From: Bog-473 sp963840245
GTDB taxonomy: Bacteria; Actinomycetota; Acidimicrobiia; Acidimicrobiales; RAAP-2
Direction: 5' to 3'
Length of the DNA: 28,229 nt
Assembly: GCA_963840245.1 (NCBI GenBank)
Contig: CAWIYI010000001.1
Coordinates: 1 to 28,229, forward strand
Of this stretch, positions 6,825-13,660 are shown piece after piece. Position 1 is the stretch's first letter. Each line of letters starts with the position of its first letter. Below the pieces are notes generated by a model. The model worked only from the letters and a program-made list of their open reading frames with translations. It did no database searches and was not told where the DNA came from. The translations under genes and the position numbers were made by a program.

Positions 6825-7565
6825 ATGACGTTCGACATGGAGGCCACCTTCGGCGACGACTACCTCTACTTCTACGAGGAGTCGATCGACGACCAGCACT
6901 CGGACGCCGACACCGCGGAGATCCTCGGGTTGCTCGATCTGCCGCCGCGCTCACGCATCCTCGACGCGCCGTGTGGCCATGGGCGCATTGCCCGGCGGCT
7001 GGCCGCGGCGGGCATGGTGGTGACGGGCATCGACCTGACGCCGGCCTACCTGGCGCAAGCGCGTGCCGACCCGCAGCTCCCCAAAGACTCCGTGACATAC
7101 GTGGAAGGCGACATCCGGGCCCTCCCCGTCGACGGGCCCTTCGACGCCGTGGTGTGCTGGCTCAACTCCTTCGGCTACTACGACGACGCCGACTGTCACC
7201 GGGTCCTCGCCGAATTCCACCGGGTCCTCCGGCCGGGCGGGAAGGTCGCGATCGACACCATGCACCACGATGGGGCTGTCCGGCACTTCACCCCGGCGCC
7301 CGACGCCGTGGTCGTCCAGCGCGGTGACGACACCATGATCGAGGTCTCGACCTTCGACCCCGTCGCGGGTCGCATGGTGATCGAGCGCACGGCGCACCGG
7401 GCGGGTGCGCTGCGGCGTGCCTCCTACTTCGTCCGGCTGCCGACGGCGCCGGAGTGGGTGGTGTGGCTCGAAGCGGCCGGCTTTCGCGACGTGGAGTTCC
7501 GGGCCGGCGGCGGCGGCCGGCTCGAGCTCGACAGCTGGGAGCTGGTGGTGGTCGCCACCGCCTGA
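6825..7565 (+). CDS. SAM-dependent class I methyltransferase
   Basis: A 246-aa methyltransferase. Motif I, the SAM-binding glycine loop, is ILDAPCGHGRIA (about residues 45-56); the acidic motif II residue follows in VVTGIDLTPA; then EGDIRALPVDGPFDAVVCWLNSFGYY, and motif III-like RVLRPGGKVAIDTM. The middle resembles methyltransferase domain 25/11 proteins acting on small molecules. The substrate is not predictable. There is no clear ribosome site; GATGAT lies 5 nt before the ATG and may act as a weak -10. The start is 32 nt from the divergent thioesterase-like gene. Confidence 0.85.
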   Translation: MTFDMEATFGDDYLYFYEESIDDQHSDADTAEILGLLDLPPRSRILDAPCGHGRIARRLAAAGMVVTGIDLTPAYLAQARADPQLPKDSVTYVEGDIRALPVDGPFDAVVCWLNSFGYYDDADCHRVLAEFHRVLRPGGKVAIDTMHHDGAVRHFTPAPDAVVVQRGDDTMIEVSTFDPVAGRMVIERTAHRAGALRRASYFVRLPTAPEWVVWLEAAGFRDVEFRAGGGGRLELDSWELVVVATA

Positions 7566-7598
7566 GGCGAACAGAGTCGTCCGGAGCACTCCTCGTCG

Positions 7599-7612
7599 CC
7601 TGGCGCGCCAGG
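7599..7612. repeat. Perfect 14-bp palindrome CCTGGCGCGCCAGG
   Basis: A fully symmetric sequence 33 nt after the methyltransferase stop. The outer bases CTCCTCG and CGAGGAG could extend the stem. With no T run it is a weak candidate for a terminator hairpin or a protein site. Confidence 0.4.
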
Positions 7613-7696
7613 GCCGGTCCGCCGCGAGGAGCCCTTCCGGTCCCGGGCGGTCAGCTGCCCGGAATGGGCGCCGCGGAGGGCGCGTGGAAGTGAAGA

Positions 7697-7710
7697 TGAC
7701 ACGGCTGTCA
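7697..7710. promoter_or_regulatory. Candidate operator, site 2 (TGACACGGCTGTCA)
   Basis: A palindrome with arms TGACA/TGTCA, the same form as the sites at 969, 18033, 21639 and 28151. It lies about 260 bp before the HMG-CoA-synthase-like gene, so the leader between would be part of the regulated transcript or of a separate one. Confidence 0.5.
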
Positions 7711-7788
7711 GCAATCGGGGCCGGCAAAGTCCTGGTTGAGCCGGTTGTGGGCAGCCTTCACGGACACGCAGCGACGCCACTGGGGTCG

Positions 7789-7810
7789 CCTTCGGGCGGG
7801 TCCCGAAAGG
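7789..7810 (+). promoter_or_regulatory. Hairpin overlapping a Shine-Dalgarno sequence
   Basis: CCTTCGGG (7789-7796) can pair with CCCGAAAGG (7802-7810, one bulged A). The 3' arm is the first half of the ribosome site AAAGGAGAGG (7806-7815) that precedes ATG 7818, so the hairpin could hide it. Confidence 0.35.
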
Positions 7811-7817
7811 AGAGGCC

Positions 7818-7964
7818 ATGAACGTCGACATGCAGGCCTTGGCCGGACCGAGGGATCGCCTCCTCGCAGGCGGGCCGCGATGCGTGCCGGGCGGCCGGCG
7901 GCCTGAGCCGCCCGGGCCGCTCTCGGGCACCGGATGTGTGAGGCACGCCTGCCGTCTGGGATGA
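7818..7964 (+). CDS. Possible 48-aa leader peptide
   Basis: I do not recognise this product. ATG 7818 has a strong ribosome site (AAAGGAGAGG, 7806-7815); the frame runs 48 codons to TGA 7962-7964 and ends 7 nt before the start of the HMG-CoA-synthase-like gene. The peptide is rich in Pro, Gly and Arg with three Cys in its second half (CVPGGRRPEPPG, GTGCVRHACRLG). Such composition also arises by chance in very GC-rich DNA, so the main support is the ribosome site and the close spacing. It could be a regulatory upstream ORF coupling translation to the next gene. The rest of 7566-7971 holds a palindrome at 7599 and an operator at 7697; I see no other gene there. Confidence 0.3.
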   Translation: MNVDMQALAGPRDRLLAGGPRCVPGGRRPEPPGPLSGTGCVRHACRLG

Positions 7965-7971
7965 TCGGTCC

Positions 7972-9462
7972 ATGAGCAGCGGCATTGCGTCCTGGGGGAC
8001 CTACCTGCCCTACTGGCGCCTCCAACGGTCCGCCATCGCGGGCGTGCTGGGCAGCGGCGGTGGCCGGGGGGCCCGCGCCGTGGCCTCCCACGACGAGGAC
8101 ACCACCACCCTCGGCGTCGAGGCGGGCCGGCGGGCGCTGGCCGTCGGCCCGGGCAGCGCAGCGGTGCAGGACCTGTTCCTCTCCACGCCGGACCCGGCGT
8201 ATCTCGACAAGACGAGCGCCACCACGGTGCACGCGGCCCTCGGGCTCGGGCGGGCGTGCGGTGCCTACGACTTCGCCGGCTCTTCGCGCTCGGCCCTCGG
8301 GACGGTGCTCGGGGCCCTCGGGGCGGCGGCTGCCGGCGGCGCCGGTGGCGGCCGCACCACCTTGGCGGTGCTCTCGGACCTGCGCACCGGCCTGGCCGGC
8401 TCGGCCGAAGAACGCGACAGCGGCGACGGGGCGGCGGCGTTCGTCTGCGCGCCCGAGGGAGCAGTGGCCGAACTGGTCGGGCGCGGTGCGGCGAGCGACG
8501 AGTTCCTCGACCGCTGGCGGGTGCCCGGCGAGGCGGACTCGCACGTGTGGGAGGAGCGCTTCGGCGAGGAGCTCTACGTCCCGTTGGCCCGTGAGGCCTT
8601 CGCGGCGGCGCTCAAGGACGCCGGCCTGGCCGAAGGCGACGTCGACCACGCGATCGTGACCGGGCTGCACGTGCGGGCGGTCAAGGCCGTGACGAAGGGC
8701 CTCGGGGTGCGCGAGGGGACCCTGGTGCCGGACCTCAGCGGGTCGCTCGGCAACCTCGGCGCGGCGCAGGCCGCCGTCTTGCTGTGCGACGTCCTCGAGC
8801 GCGCCGAGCCGGGCCAGGTGATCGCCGTGCTGTCGCTGGCCGACGGCGCTGACGCGCTGGTGCTGCGGACCACCGACGCGCTGAGCGCGGCGCAACGCGC
8901 CCGGGCCGAGGCGGGCGTGCCGGCGGTCGCCGACCAGGTGGCCGCCGGGCGCGACGACCTGCCCTACGCGACGTTCCTGACGTGGCGGGGGCAGATGCGC
9001 CGGGAGCCCCCGCGCCGACCCGACCCCGAGCGGCCCGGGGCGCCGACCGTCCACCGCTCCGAGCAGTGGAAGTACGCCTTCGCGGCCAGCCGGTGCCTGG
9101 TGTGCGGCTTCCGCCACATGCCGCCCACCCGGGCCTGCCTGTCGTGTCACACCATCGACCAGATGCAGCCCGAGCGCCTGGCCGACGTCCCCGGGACGGT
9201 CGCCACCTTCACCATCGACCACCTGGCCTTCAGCCTGTCCCCGCCGGTGGTGGGGGTGATCGTCGACTTCGACGGCGGCGGGCGCTACCGCTGCGAGATG
9301 ACCGACGTCGTGGCCTCGGAGCTGTCCATCGGCGACCGGGTCACCATGACCTTCCGGCGCGTGTGGACGGCCCAGGGCGTGCACAATTACTTCTGGAAGG
9401 CCCGCCCGGCCGTCGGGCGCGCCGCTGGTGGGGAGCGAGGAGACGAGGAACATGGCCAGTAG
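7972..9462 (+). CDS. HMG-CoA-synthase-fold protein fused to a DUF35 Zn-ribbon/OB domain; catalytic Cys absent
   Basis: A 496-aa fusion. Residues ~1-330 have the ketosynthase III/HMG-CoA synthase fold: GTYLPYWRL at the N-terminus, GVEAGRRAL, STPDPAYLDKTSATT, the His segment GLHVRAVKAV and the Asn segment SLGNLGAA. Where active enzymes have a nucleophilic Cys, this has DFAGSSRSALG (S104-S105) and no Cys; the nearest is C96. Residues ~360-480 are a DUF35 domain with a zinc ribbon C375-x2-C378-x10-C389-x2-C392 and an OB fold (GTVATFTIDHLAF). The thiolase gene overlaps by 11 nt. Thiolase, HMG-CoA synthase and DUF35 form a known substrate-channelling complex in archaea; here two of the three are fused. 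Without the Cys, condensation is unlikely; an acyl-CoA-binding scaffold is my inference. Confidence 0.85.
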   Translation: MSSGIASWGTYLPYWRLQRSAIAGVLGSGGGRGARAVASHDEDTTTLGVEAGRRALAVGPGSAAVQDLFLSTPDPAYLDKTSATTVHAALGLGRACGAYDFAGSSRSALGTVLGALGAAAAGGAGGGRTTLAVLSDLRTGLAGSAEERDSGDGAAAFVCAPEGAVAELVGRGAASDEFLDRWRVPGEADSHVWEERFGEELYVPLAREAFAAALKDAGLAEGDVDHAIVTGLHVRAVKAVTKGLGVREGTLVPDLSGSLGNLGAAQAAVLLCDVLERAEPGQVIAVLSLADGADALVLRTTDALSAAQRARAEAGVPAVADQVAAGRDDLPYATFLTWRGQMRREPPRRPDPERPGAPTVHRSEQWKYAFAASRCLVCGFRHMPPTRACLSCHTIDQMQPERLADVPGTVATFTIDHLAFSLSPPVVGVIVDFDGGGRYRCEMTDVVASELSIGDRVTMTFRRVWTAQGVHNYFWKARPAVGRAAGGERGDEEHGQ

Positions 9463-10651
9463 TGGCATTCGCGACCAGGTGGCCGTCATCGGCATGGGAT
9501 GCACCCGCTTCGGCGAGCTGTGGGACAAGGGCGTCGACGACCTGCTCACCGACGCCGCCACCGAGGCGGTCGCCTCGGCCGGTCTGGCGCTGGGCGACAT
9601 CGACGCCTTCTGGCTGGGGACCATGACGTCGGGCGTCTGCGGGGTGACGCTGTCGCGGCCCCTCAAGCTCGACTACAAGCCGGTGACCCGGGTCGAGAAC
9701 TACTGCGCCACCGGCTCGGAGGCCTTCCGCAACGCCTGCTACGCGGTGGCCTCGGGCGCCTACGACACCGCCATGGCCATCGGGGTGGAGAAGCTCAAGG
9801 ACACCGGCTACTCGGGCCTGACCGGGATCCGCGCCGTCGGGGACGGCACCGATCCGGGGCTGTCGTCGCCGGCCGCCTTCTCCTTCCTCGCCCCCTCCTA
9901 CGCCCACAAGTACGGCGTCGACCGGGACCAGCTCAAAGAGGTCATGAGCCGCATCGCCTTCAAGAACCACCAGAACGGGGCGCGCAACCCGCGGGCCCAG
10001 TTCCAAAAGGAGGTCTCGATGGAGACGATCGCCAAGGCGCCCCTGGTGGCGGGCGACCTCGGCGTCTTCGACTGCAGCGGGGTCAGCGACGGCTCGGCGG
10101 CGGCGATCATCTGCCGGGCCTCCGACGCCCACAAGTACTGCGCCAACCCGCTCTACGTGAAGGCGCTGGCCTTCGTGGCCGGCCCGGCGGCGGGCCCGAT
10201 CGATCCGGCCTACGACTACACGACGTTCGAGGAGGTCGTGCGCTCGGCCGCCGACGCCTACGCGCAGGCCGGGATCACCGATCCCCGGACGGAGCTGGCC
10301 ATGGCCGAGGTGCACGACTGCTTCACGCCGACCGAGCTCGTCCTCATGGAGGACCTCGGCTTCGCCGAGCGGGGCACGGCGTGGAAGGAGGTGCTCGAGG
10401 GCACCTTCGACCGCGACGGCGACCTGCCGGTCAACCCCGACGGCGGCCTGAAGTCCTTCGGGCACCCCATCGGCGCCTCGGGGCTGCGCATGCTCTTCGA
10501 GTGCTGGCTCCAGCTGCGCGGAGAGGCGCCGGCGGACCGCCAGATCAACACCGTCGGCCCGGGGCGCACGCTCGGGCTGACCCACAACCTGGGTGGCGCC
10601 CCGGGCGAGGGCGTCAGCTTCGTGGGCATCGTCGGCACCGAGCTCGGCTGA
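9452..10651 (+). CDS. Thiolase (SCP-x/lipid-transfer type acetyl-CoA acetyltransferase)
   Basis: A 399-aa thiolase of the SCP-x/nondecarboxylating type. The nucleophile loop is VENYCATGSEAF (C85); the later active-site segments are EVHDCFTPTELV and GGLKSFGHPIGASGLRM with the catalytic His; a Cys in the usual C-terminal CxG motif is replaced by NTVGPGRTLGLTHNLGG, as is common in this subfamily. The start is ATG 9452, with GAGGAGACGAGG just upstream; it overlaps the end of the preceding fusion gene by 11 nt. SCP-x-like thiolases with DUF35 partners act in branched acyl-CoA or steroid side-chain cleavage (Ltp family), either as thiolases or as retro-aldolases; which applies here is not determined. 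Confidence 0.9.
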   Translation: MASSGIRDQVAVIGMGCTRFGELWDKGVDDLLTDAATEAVASAGLALGDIDAFWLGTMTSGVCGVTLSRPLKLDYKPVTRVENYCATGSEAFRNACYAVASGAYDTAMAIGVEKLKDTGYSGLTGIRAVGDGTDPGLSSPAAFSFLAPSYAHKYGVDRDQLKEVMSRIAFKNHQNGARNPRAQFQKEVSMETIAKAPLVAGDLGVFDCSGVSDGSAAAIICRASDAHKYCANPLYVKALAFVAGPAAGPIDPAYDYTTFEEVVRSAADAYAQAGITDPRTELAMAEVHDCFTPTELVLMEDLGFAERGTAWKEVLEGTFDRDGDLPVNPDGGLKSFGHPIGASGLRMLFECWLQLRGEAPADRQINTVGPGRTLGLTHNLGGAPGEGVSFVGIVGTELG

Positions 10652-11892
10652 TGAGCGGCTCGGGGGAGTCGAGCGGCCCGGGCGTCGACCTGCTGGCCGA
10701 GAGCGAGGACCAGGCGGCGCTGCGCCAGCTGGCCCGTGACGTGGCCGAACGCGAGGTGGCGCCCAGGGCGCACCAGGCCGACGAGGAGGGCCAGGTCCCG
10801 GCCGAGCTGCGCAAGGCCCTGGCGGCGGCCGACCTGTTGCGCATCACGGTGGGAGAGCGCTGGGGCGGGATGGGCCTGGGCGACGTGGAGGCCTCCATCG
10901 TGCTCGAAGAGATCGCCCGGGCCGACGTGTCGGCGGCCATCTGCTGCCAGCTGACCTTCAACGGCCCGCCGCGGGGGATCGAGCATCTCGGCCCCGAGGC
11001 CATGCAGGAACGCTGGCTGCCGGCGGTGGCCGACGGGGACGCGCTGATCAGCATCGGGATCACCGAGCCCGACGCCGGCTCGGCCGTGCAGAACATGCGT
11101 GCCGCGCTCACCGAGGACGGGCCGGGGCGCTGGCGGCTCAACGCCTACAAGAACTACTCGACGCTGGGCGACGTGGCCCAAGGGGTGCTGGTCTGGTGCC
11201 GCTGGCCCGGTGGGGAGGGGGCCAAGGGCATCGGCGCGGTGATCGTGCCGACCGATCGCGAGGGTGTGTCGGTGACGGGGCGCCACAAGGGCATGGGGAT
11301 CCACGCCGCCACCGAGGCCGAGCTGGCCTTCGACGGGGTCGAGATCAGCGCCGACGACATCTTGTTGGCCGGGGACCCGTCGAACACCGAGGCGTTCAAG
11401 GTGCTGCTCTCGCACCTCAACCACGAGCGCTGCGGCAACGCGTCCATGTGCGTGGGCGCCGCGCAGGGGGCCCTCGAGCACGCGGTGCGCTACATGAACG
11501 AGCGGGTCATCGGGGGCCGTCCGCTGGCCGAGCTCCAAGGCCTGCAGTGGAAGCTGGCCGACATGGCGGTGCAGCTCGAGGGGGCCCGGCTGTTGCTCGC
11601 CCGCGCCGTGCGGCTCGCCGGCCCGCACGGGACGCCGCCGGCGCTCGAGACGGCCATGGCCAAGACGGCCGCCAACCTGGCGGCCAAGTTCGTCTGCGAC
11701 GAGGCCATGCAGATCCACGGCGGCTACGGCTACTCGCGCGAGTACCCGCTCGAGCGGGCCTACCGCGACATCCGGGGCCTGTGCATCGGGGCGGGGACGG
11801 TGGAGGCGCAGCGCAACTACATCGGGCTGCGGGTGGGCGCCGGGGCTCGTACGGGGTCGCCGGGATGGAGAGACCCGCTGGCCGGTTCGTAG
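10651..11892 (+). CDS. Acyl-CoA dehydrogenase family protein, atypical catalytic base
   Basis: A 413-aa flavoprotein that would oxidise an acyl-CoA to its trans-2-enoyl-CoA using FAD. Visible: the FAD-binding ISIGITEPDAGSA block, GRHKGMGIHAATEAELAFDGVEI, and the C-terminal QIHGGYGYSREYPLERAYRD. The canonical catalytic Glu of the EGT motif is Ala here (GAGTVEAQR, A381). A Glu at E259 (LNHERCG) lies where isovaleryl-CoA and long-chain acyl-CoA dehydrogenases carry their base, so activity may be kept. The ATG overlaps the thiolase TGA by 1 nt (TGATG), so they are coupled. The substrate is possibly branched or bulky, given this base position and the SCP-x thiolase upstream (inference). Confidence 0.9.
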   Translation: MSGSGESSGPGVDLLAESEDQAALRQLARDVAEREVAPRAHQADEEGQVPAELRKALAAADLLRITVGERWGGMGLGDVEASIVLEEIARADVSAAICCQLTFNGPPRGIEHLGPEAMQERWLPAVADGDALISIGITEPDAGSAVQNMRAALTEDGPGRWRLNAYKNYSTLGDVAQGVLVWCRWPGGEGAKGIGAVIVPTDREGVSVTGRHKGMGIHAATEAELAFDGVEISADDILLAGDPSNTEAFKVLLSHLNHERCGNASMCVGAAQGALEHAVRYMNERVIGGRPLAELQGLQWKLADMAVQLEGARLLLARAVRLAGPHGTPPALETAMAKTAANLAAKFVCDEAMQIHGGYGYSREYPLERAYRDIRGLCIGAGTVEAQRNYIGLRVGAGARTGSPGWRDPLAGS

Positions 11893-11911
11893 GGCAGCGC
11901 CGGATCCCCCG

Positions 11912-11917
11912 TAGTCT
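11912..11917 (+). promoter_or_regulatory. -10 element TAGTCT, leaderless promoter of the ferredoxin
   Basis: A TANNNT hexamer 7 nt before ATG 11925 in the 32-nt gap after the acyl-CoA dehydrogenase; the ferredoxin may have its own leaderless transcript as well as readthrough. Confidence 0.45.
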
Positions 11918-11924
11918 GGGCCTC

Positions 11925-12173
11925 ATGGCAACCAGACCGGTGGTGGACCACGGCCGCTGCGAGGCCAAGCGGGACTGCGTGCGGGTCTGCCCGTACGACG
12001 TGTTCGAGGTGCGGCGGATGGACCCCGACGACTTCACGACGCTGGGGTTGCTGGGCAAGCTCCGCACCACGGCGCACCGGCGGATGACGGCCTATCCCGT
12101 CAATGCCGACCAATGCCACGAGTGCGGCCTCTGCGTCACCGCCTGCCCGGAGGACGCCATCACCCTGGTGTGA
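11925..12173 (+). CDS. Ferredoxin, probably [3Fe-4S]/[4Fe-4S]
   Basis: An 82-aa two-cluster ferredoxin. The second motif is complete: C64-x2-C67-x2-C70-x3-C74-P (CHECGLCVTACP). The first reads C12-E-A-K15-R-D-C18-V-R-V-C22-P, with Lys in place of the second Cys, so it probably holds a [3Fe-4S] cluster or a 4Fe cluster with an outside ligand, as in seven-iron ferredoxins. A linker with GLLGKLRTTAHRR separates the two. It is last in the operon with the acyl-CoA dehydrogenase; it could pass electrons from that flavoprotein or serve a cytochrome P450 elsewhere. Single-cluster 3Fe ferredoxins paired with P450s have the same CxxX variation. Confidence 0.85.
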   Translation: MATRPVVDHGRCEAKRDCVRVCPYDVFEVRRMDPDDFTTLGLLGKLRTTAHRRMTAYPVNADQCHECGLCVTACPEDAITLV

Positions 12174-12244
12174 CTGGACCGGCGGTCAGGGTCAGACGCG
12201 ACCGTCCGTGCGGCCCGATCAGCATGGCGCGAACGCCTCCCATG

Positions 12245-12892
12245 TCAACAGCCTCGATAGAAGGAGAGCGCCCCCAGCACACCACCCCACTCATGGAACA
12301 CATCACGCGGCGTGTCCCAGAGTGGCTCCGCGCTGGGAACGACGACCACCTGTCCCGGGAAGCACCGCTCCACGAGCAAGCGGGCGCGCGTGGCCTGGGT
12401 CCGACTCGGCACGATCATGAGACTGTGCCAGTGGTGACGTTCGGCGTAGTGCCCTGCCCATCGCGCTTCGCCTCTCGTGTTGTCCGTGAGGTCCGCGAAG
12501 CACACGACCGAAACCCGGGGCACCTTGGGACACGGCGTGTCGTTGGCCATCGAACCCGTGGAGAAGAGGAGGACCGGGGCATACCCCTTCTCGGCGAGAG
12601 ACACCGCCAGTGCCTCTCGCGCTTGTTCACCATGGCCATTGAGGCTCAAGATGCCGTCGACGTGTCGTGGTTGGTCTGTCGACGGGTAGATGAAGAGCGC
12701 CAAGGTCGCTGCCACGAACACCACGATGACGGTACCGAGGCTCCAGAGCAGTCGCCGTCGCCAACGGTGGCGCGATCTTCCCGGTTCTGGATCTTTGGTT
12801 GGAACTCCCTCAGGTGAGCCGCTCGCTCGTATCGAGCCGTTCTCCAAACCGGCTTTATGGTCCGCCAGCTGCCCTTTGGCTGGTGCGCTCAT
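12245..12892 (-). CDS. YdcF/SanA-like (DUF218) protein with one membrane segment
   Basis: A 215-aa protein with a charged N-terminal tail (about 47 residues), one transmembrane helix (about 49-69, LLWSLGTVIVVFVAATLALFI) and an extracytoplasmic DUF218-like domain. The domain shows DGILSLNGHG, EKGYAPVLLFSTG, NTRGEARWAGHYAERHHW and SLMIVPSRTQATRARLLVERCF, which follow the YdcF/SanA pattern of an E-A segment and a T-x-x-N/R-A segment. Some of these proteins bind SAM-like ligands or affect envelope integrity; the function here is unknown. No ribosome site or TANNNT box precedes the ATG at 12892, so the start is uncertain. The bases look less GC-rich than the neighbours. 71 nt separate it from the convergent ferredoxin; no terminator is visible there. 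Confidence 0.72.
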   Translation of the reverse strand: MSAPAKGQLADHKAGLENGSIRASGSPEGVPTKDPEPGRSRHRWRRRLLWSLGTVIVVFVAATLALFIYPSTDQPRHVDGILSLNGHGEQAREALAVSLAEKGYAPVLLFSTGSMANDTPCPKVPRVSVVCFADLTDNTRGEARWAGHYAERHHWHSLMIVPSRTQATRARLLVERCFPGQVVVVPSAEPLWDTPRDVFHEWGGVLGALSFYRGC

Positions 12893-13092
12893 CGACTCGT
12901 CGCACCAGGGACGGAATGGCCAAAGTGTGGCGGCCGCTTCTCCCGCACGAAGAGCTCCCTTACGTATGTCATAGCAAGCACCACGAGAGCAAGGGAGCCA
13001 CTACAGATGCATCTGATACATCCCTCGCTACTCGTTAGTTGAAAGGACGCCCAGGTCTGTCCATTCTTGCCTTCAGTGCAGGGCTGCGTGCG

Positions 13093-13320
13093 TCACTTTC
13101 CTCGGAGCATCTGTGAGTGGGCAATGTCCCGAAGTCGTGATTGGGCGACGAGCCACTCGCTCGACCGGCCGACCCGGCCTTCTTGGATGACGTGGTGCAT
13201 CCCCGTGGGTCCGTCGGTACGCGCACCGCACCGCCGGCACACCGGGATCCGCCCGTTCGTCTCGGGCGCATGGTCCTCGTCGAGCTGTGCGGCAACCTGC
13301 AAAGACTCGGATGCGGTCAT
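13093..13320 (-). CDS. Small CxxC protein
   Basis: A 75-aa protein of unknown function. It has a near-perfect ribosome site (AAAGGAGGACC) directly before ATG 13320, which makes it a real gene despite its size. The centre is IPVCRRCGARTDGPTGMHHV: C28-x2-C31 and H42-H43 could form one zinc site. The C-terminal half (EWLVAQSRLRDIAHSQM) is likely helical. It lies between a YdcF-like gene and a divergent YihY-like gene. The 200 nt between it and the YdcF-like gene (12893-13092) contain no feature I can support. An inverted repeat at 13385-13410 lies about 65 nt upstream. Confidence 0.7.
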   Translation of the reverse strand: MTASESLQVAAQLDEDHAPETNGRIPVCRRCGARTDGPTGMHHVIQEGRVGRSSEWLVAQSRLRDIAHSQMLRGK

Positions 13321-13384
13321 TGGTCCTCCTTTGTGGCCGCCCGGTGCGGCGCGGAGCCGGGAGGAATCGTCGAGGCTCTATCAA

Positions 13385-13410
13385 TGGGCGTCCAGCCCAC
13401 CTTACGCCCA
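13385..13410. repeat. Inverted repeat TGGGCGT-N12-ACGCCCA
   Basis: Seven-base perfect arms with a 12-nt centre, in the divergent region between the small CxxC gene and the YihY-like gene. It could be an operator or a leader hairpin. The rest of 13337-13660 shows no gene; a 12-bp palindrome CCTCGATCGAGG lies at 13561-13572. Confidence 0.35.
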
Positions 13411-13660
13411 GGGACGACGCCGTGATTTGCCCTCGTAGACGGGACGCAGAGCGGCTGATCAGGACCATGGGGACCTGGCGGCGCAGCCTGCTCATCGGTG
13501 CAACATGGCGCGATGGCAGCCGAGTCATCGCTCCGTCCGGCGAGGTGCATTCCGGCGAATCCTCGATCGAGGACTGTGACATCGGTCCGTCGCGCCCCGC
13601 CGCGCTCCTGTCCGTCTCTGTTCGGAATTTCCTCGTTCGGCAGGTGAGGAAGAATGCAGC

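Noticed and set aside
7706..7820. Cobalamin or c-di-GMP riboswitch, suggested by GCCACTG and GGCAAAG
   Set aside because: The B12 box and the other conserved blocks of either class are missing; only short chance matches remain.
7696..7821. 41-codon plus-strand frame whose TGA overlaps ATG 7818
   Set aside because: Third-position G/C is only about 67%, no good ribosome site is present, and the operator palindrome covers its start.
12174..12200. TGAC...GTCA after the ferredoxin stop as a sixth operator
   Set aside because: The half-sites are 10 nt apart instead of 6 and it lies at a convergent gene end, not a promoter.
13380..13580. Minus-strand frame starting MSQSSIEDS in the YihY upstream region
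   Set aside because: Weak codon bias, no ribosome site and no recognisable domain; the region is more simply the divergent promoter.
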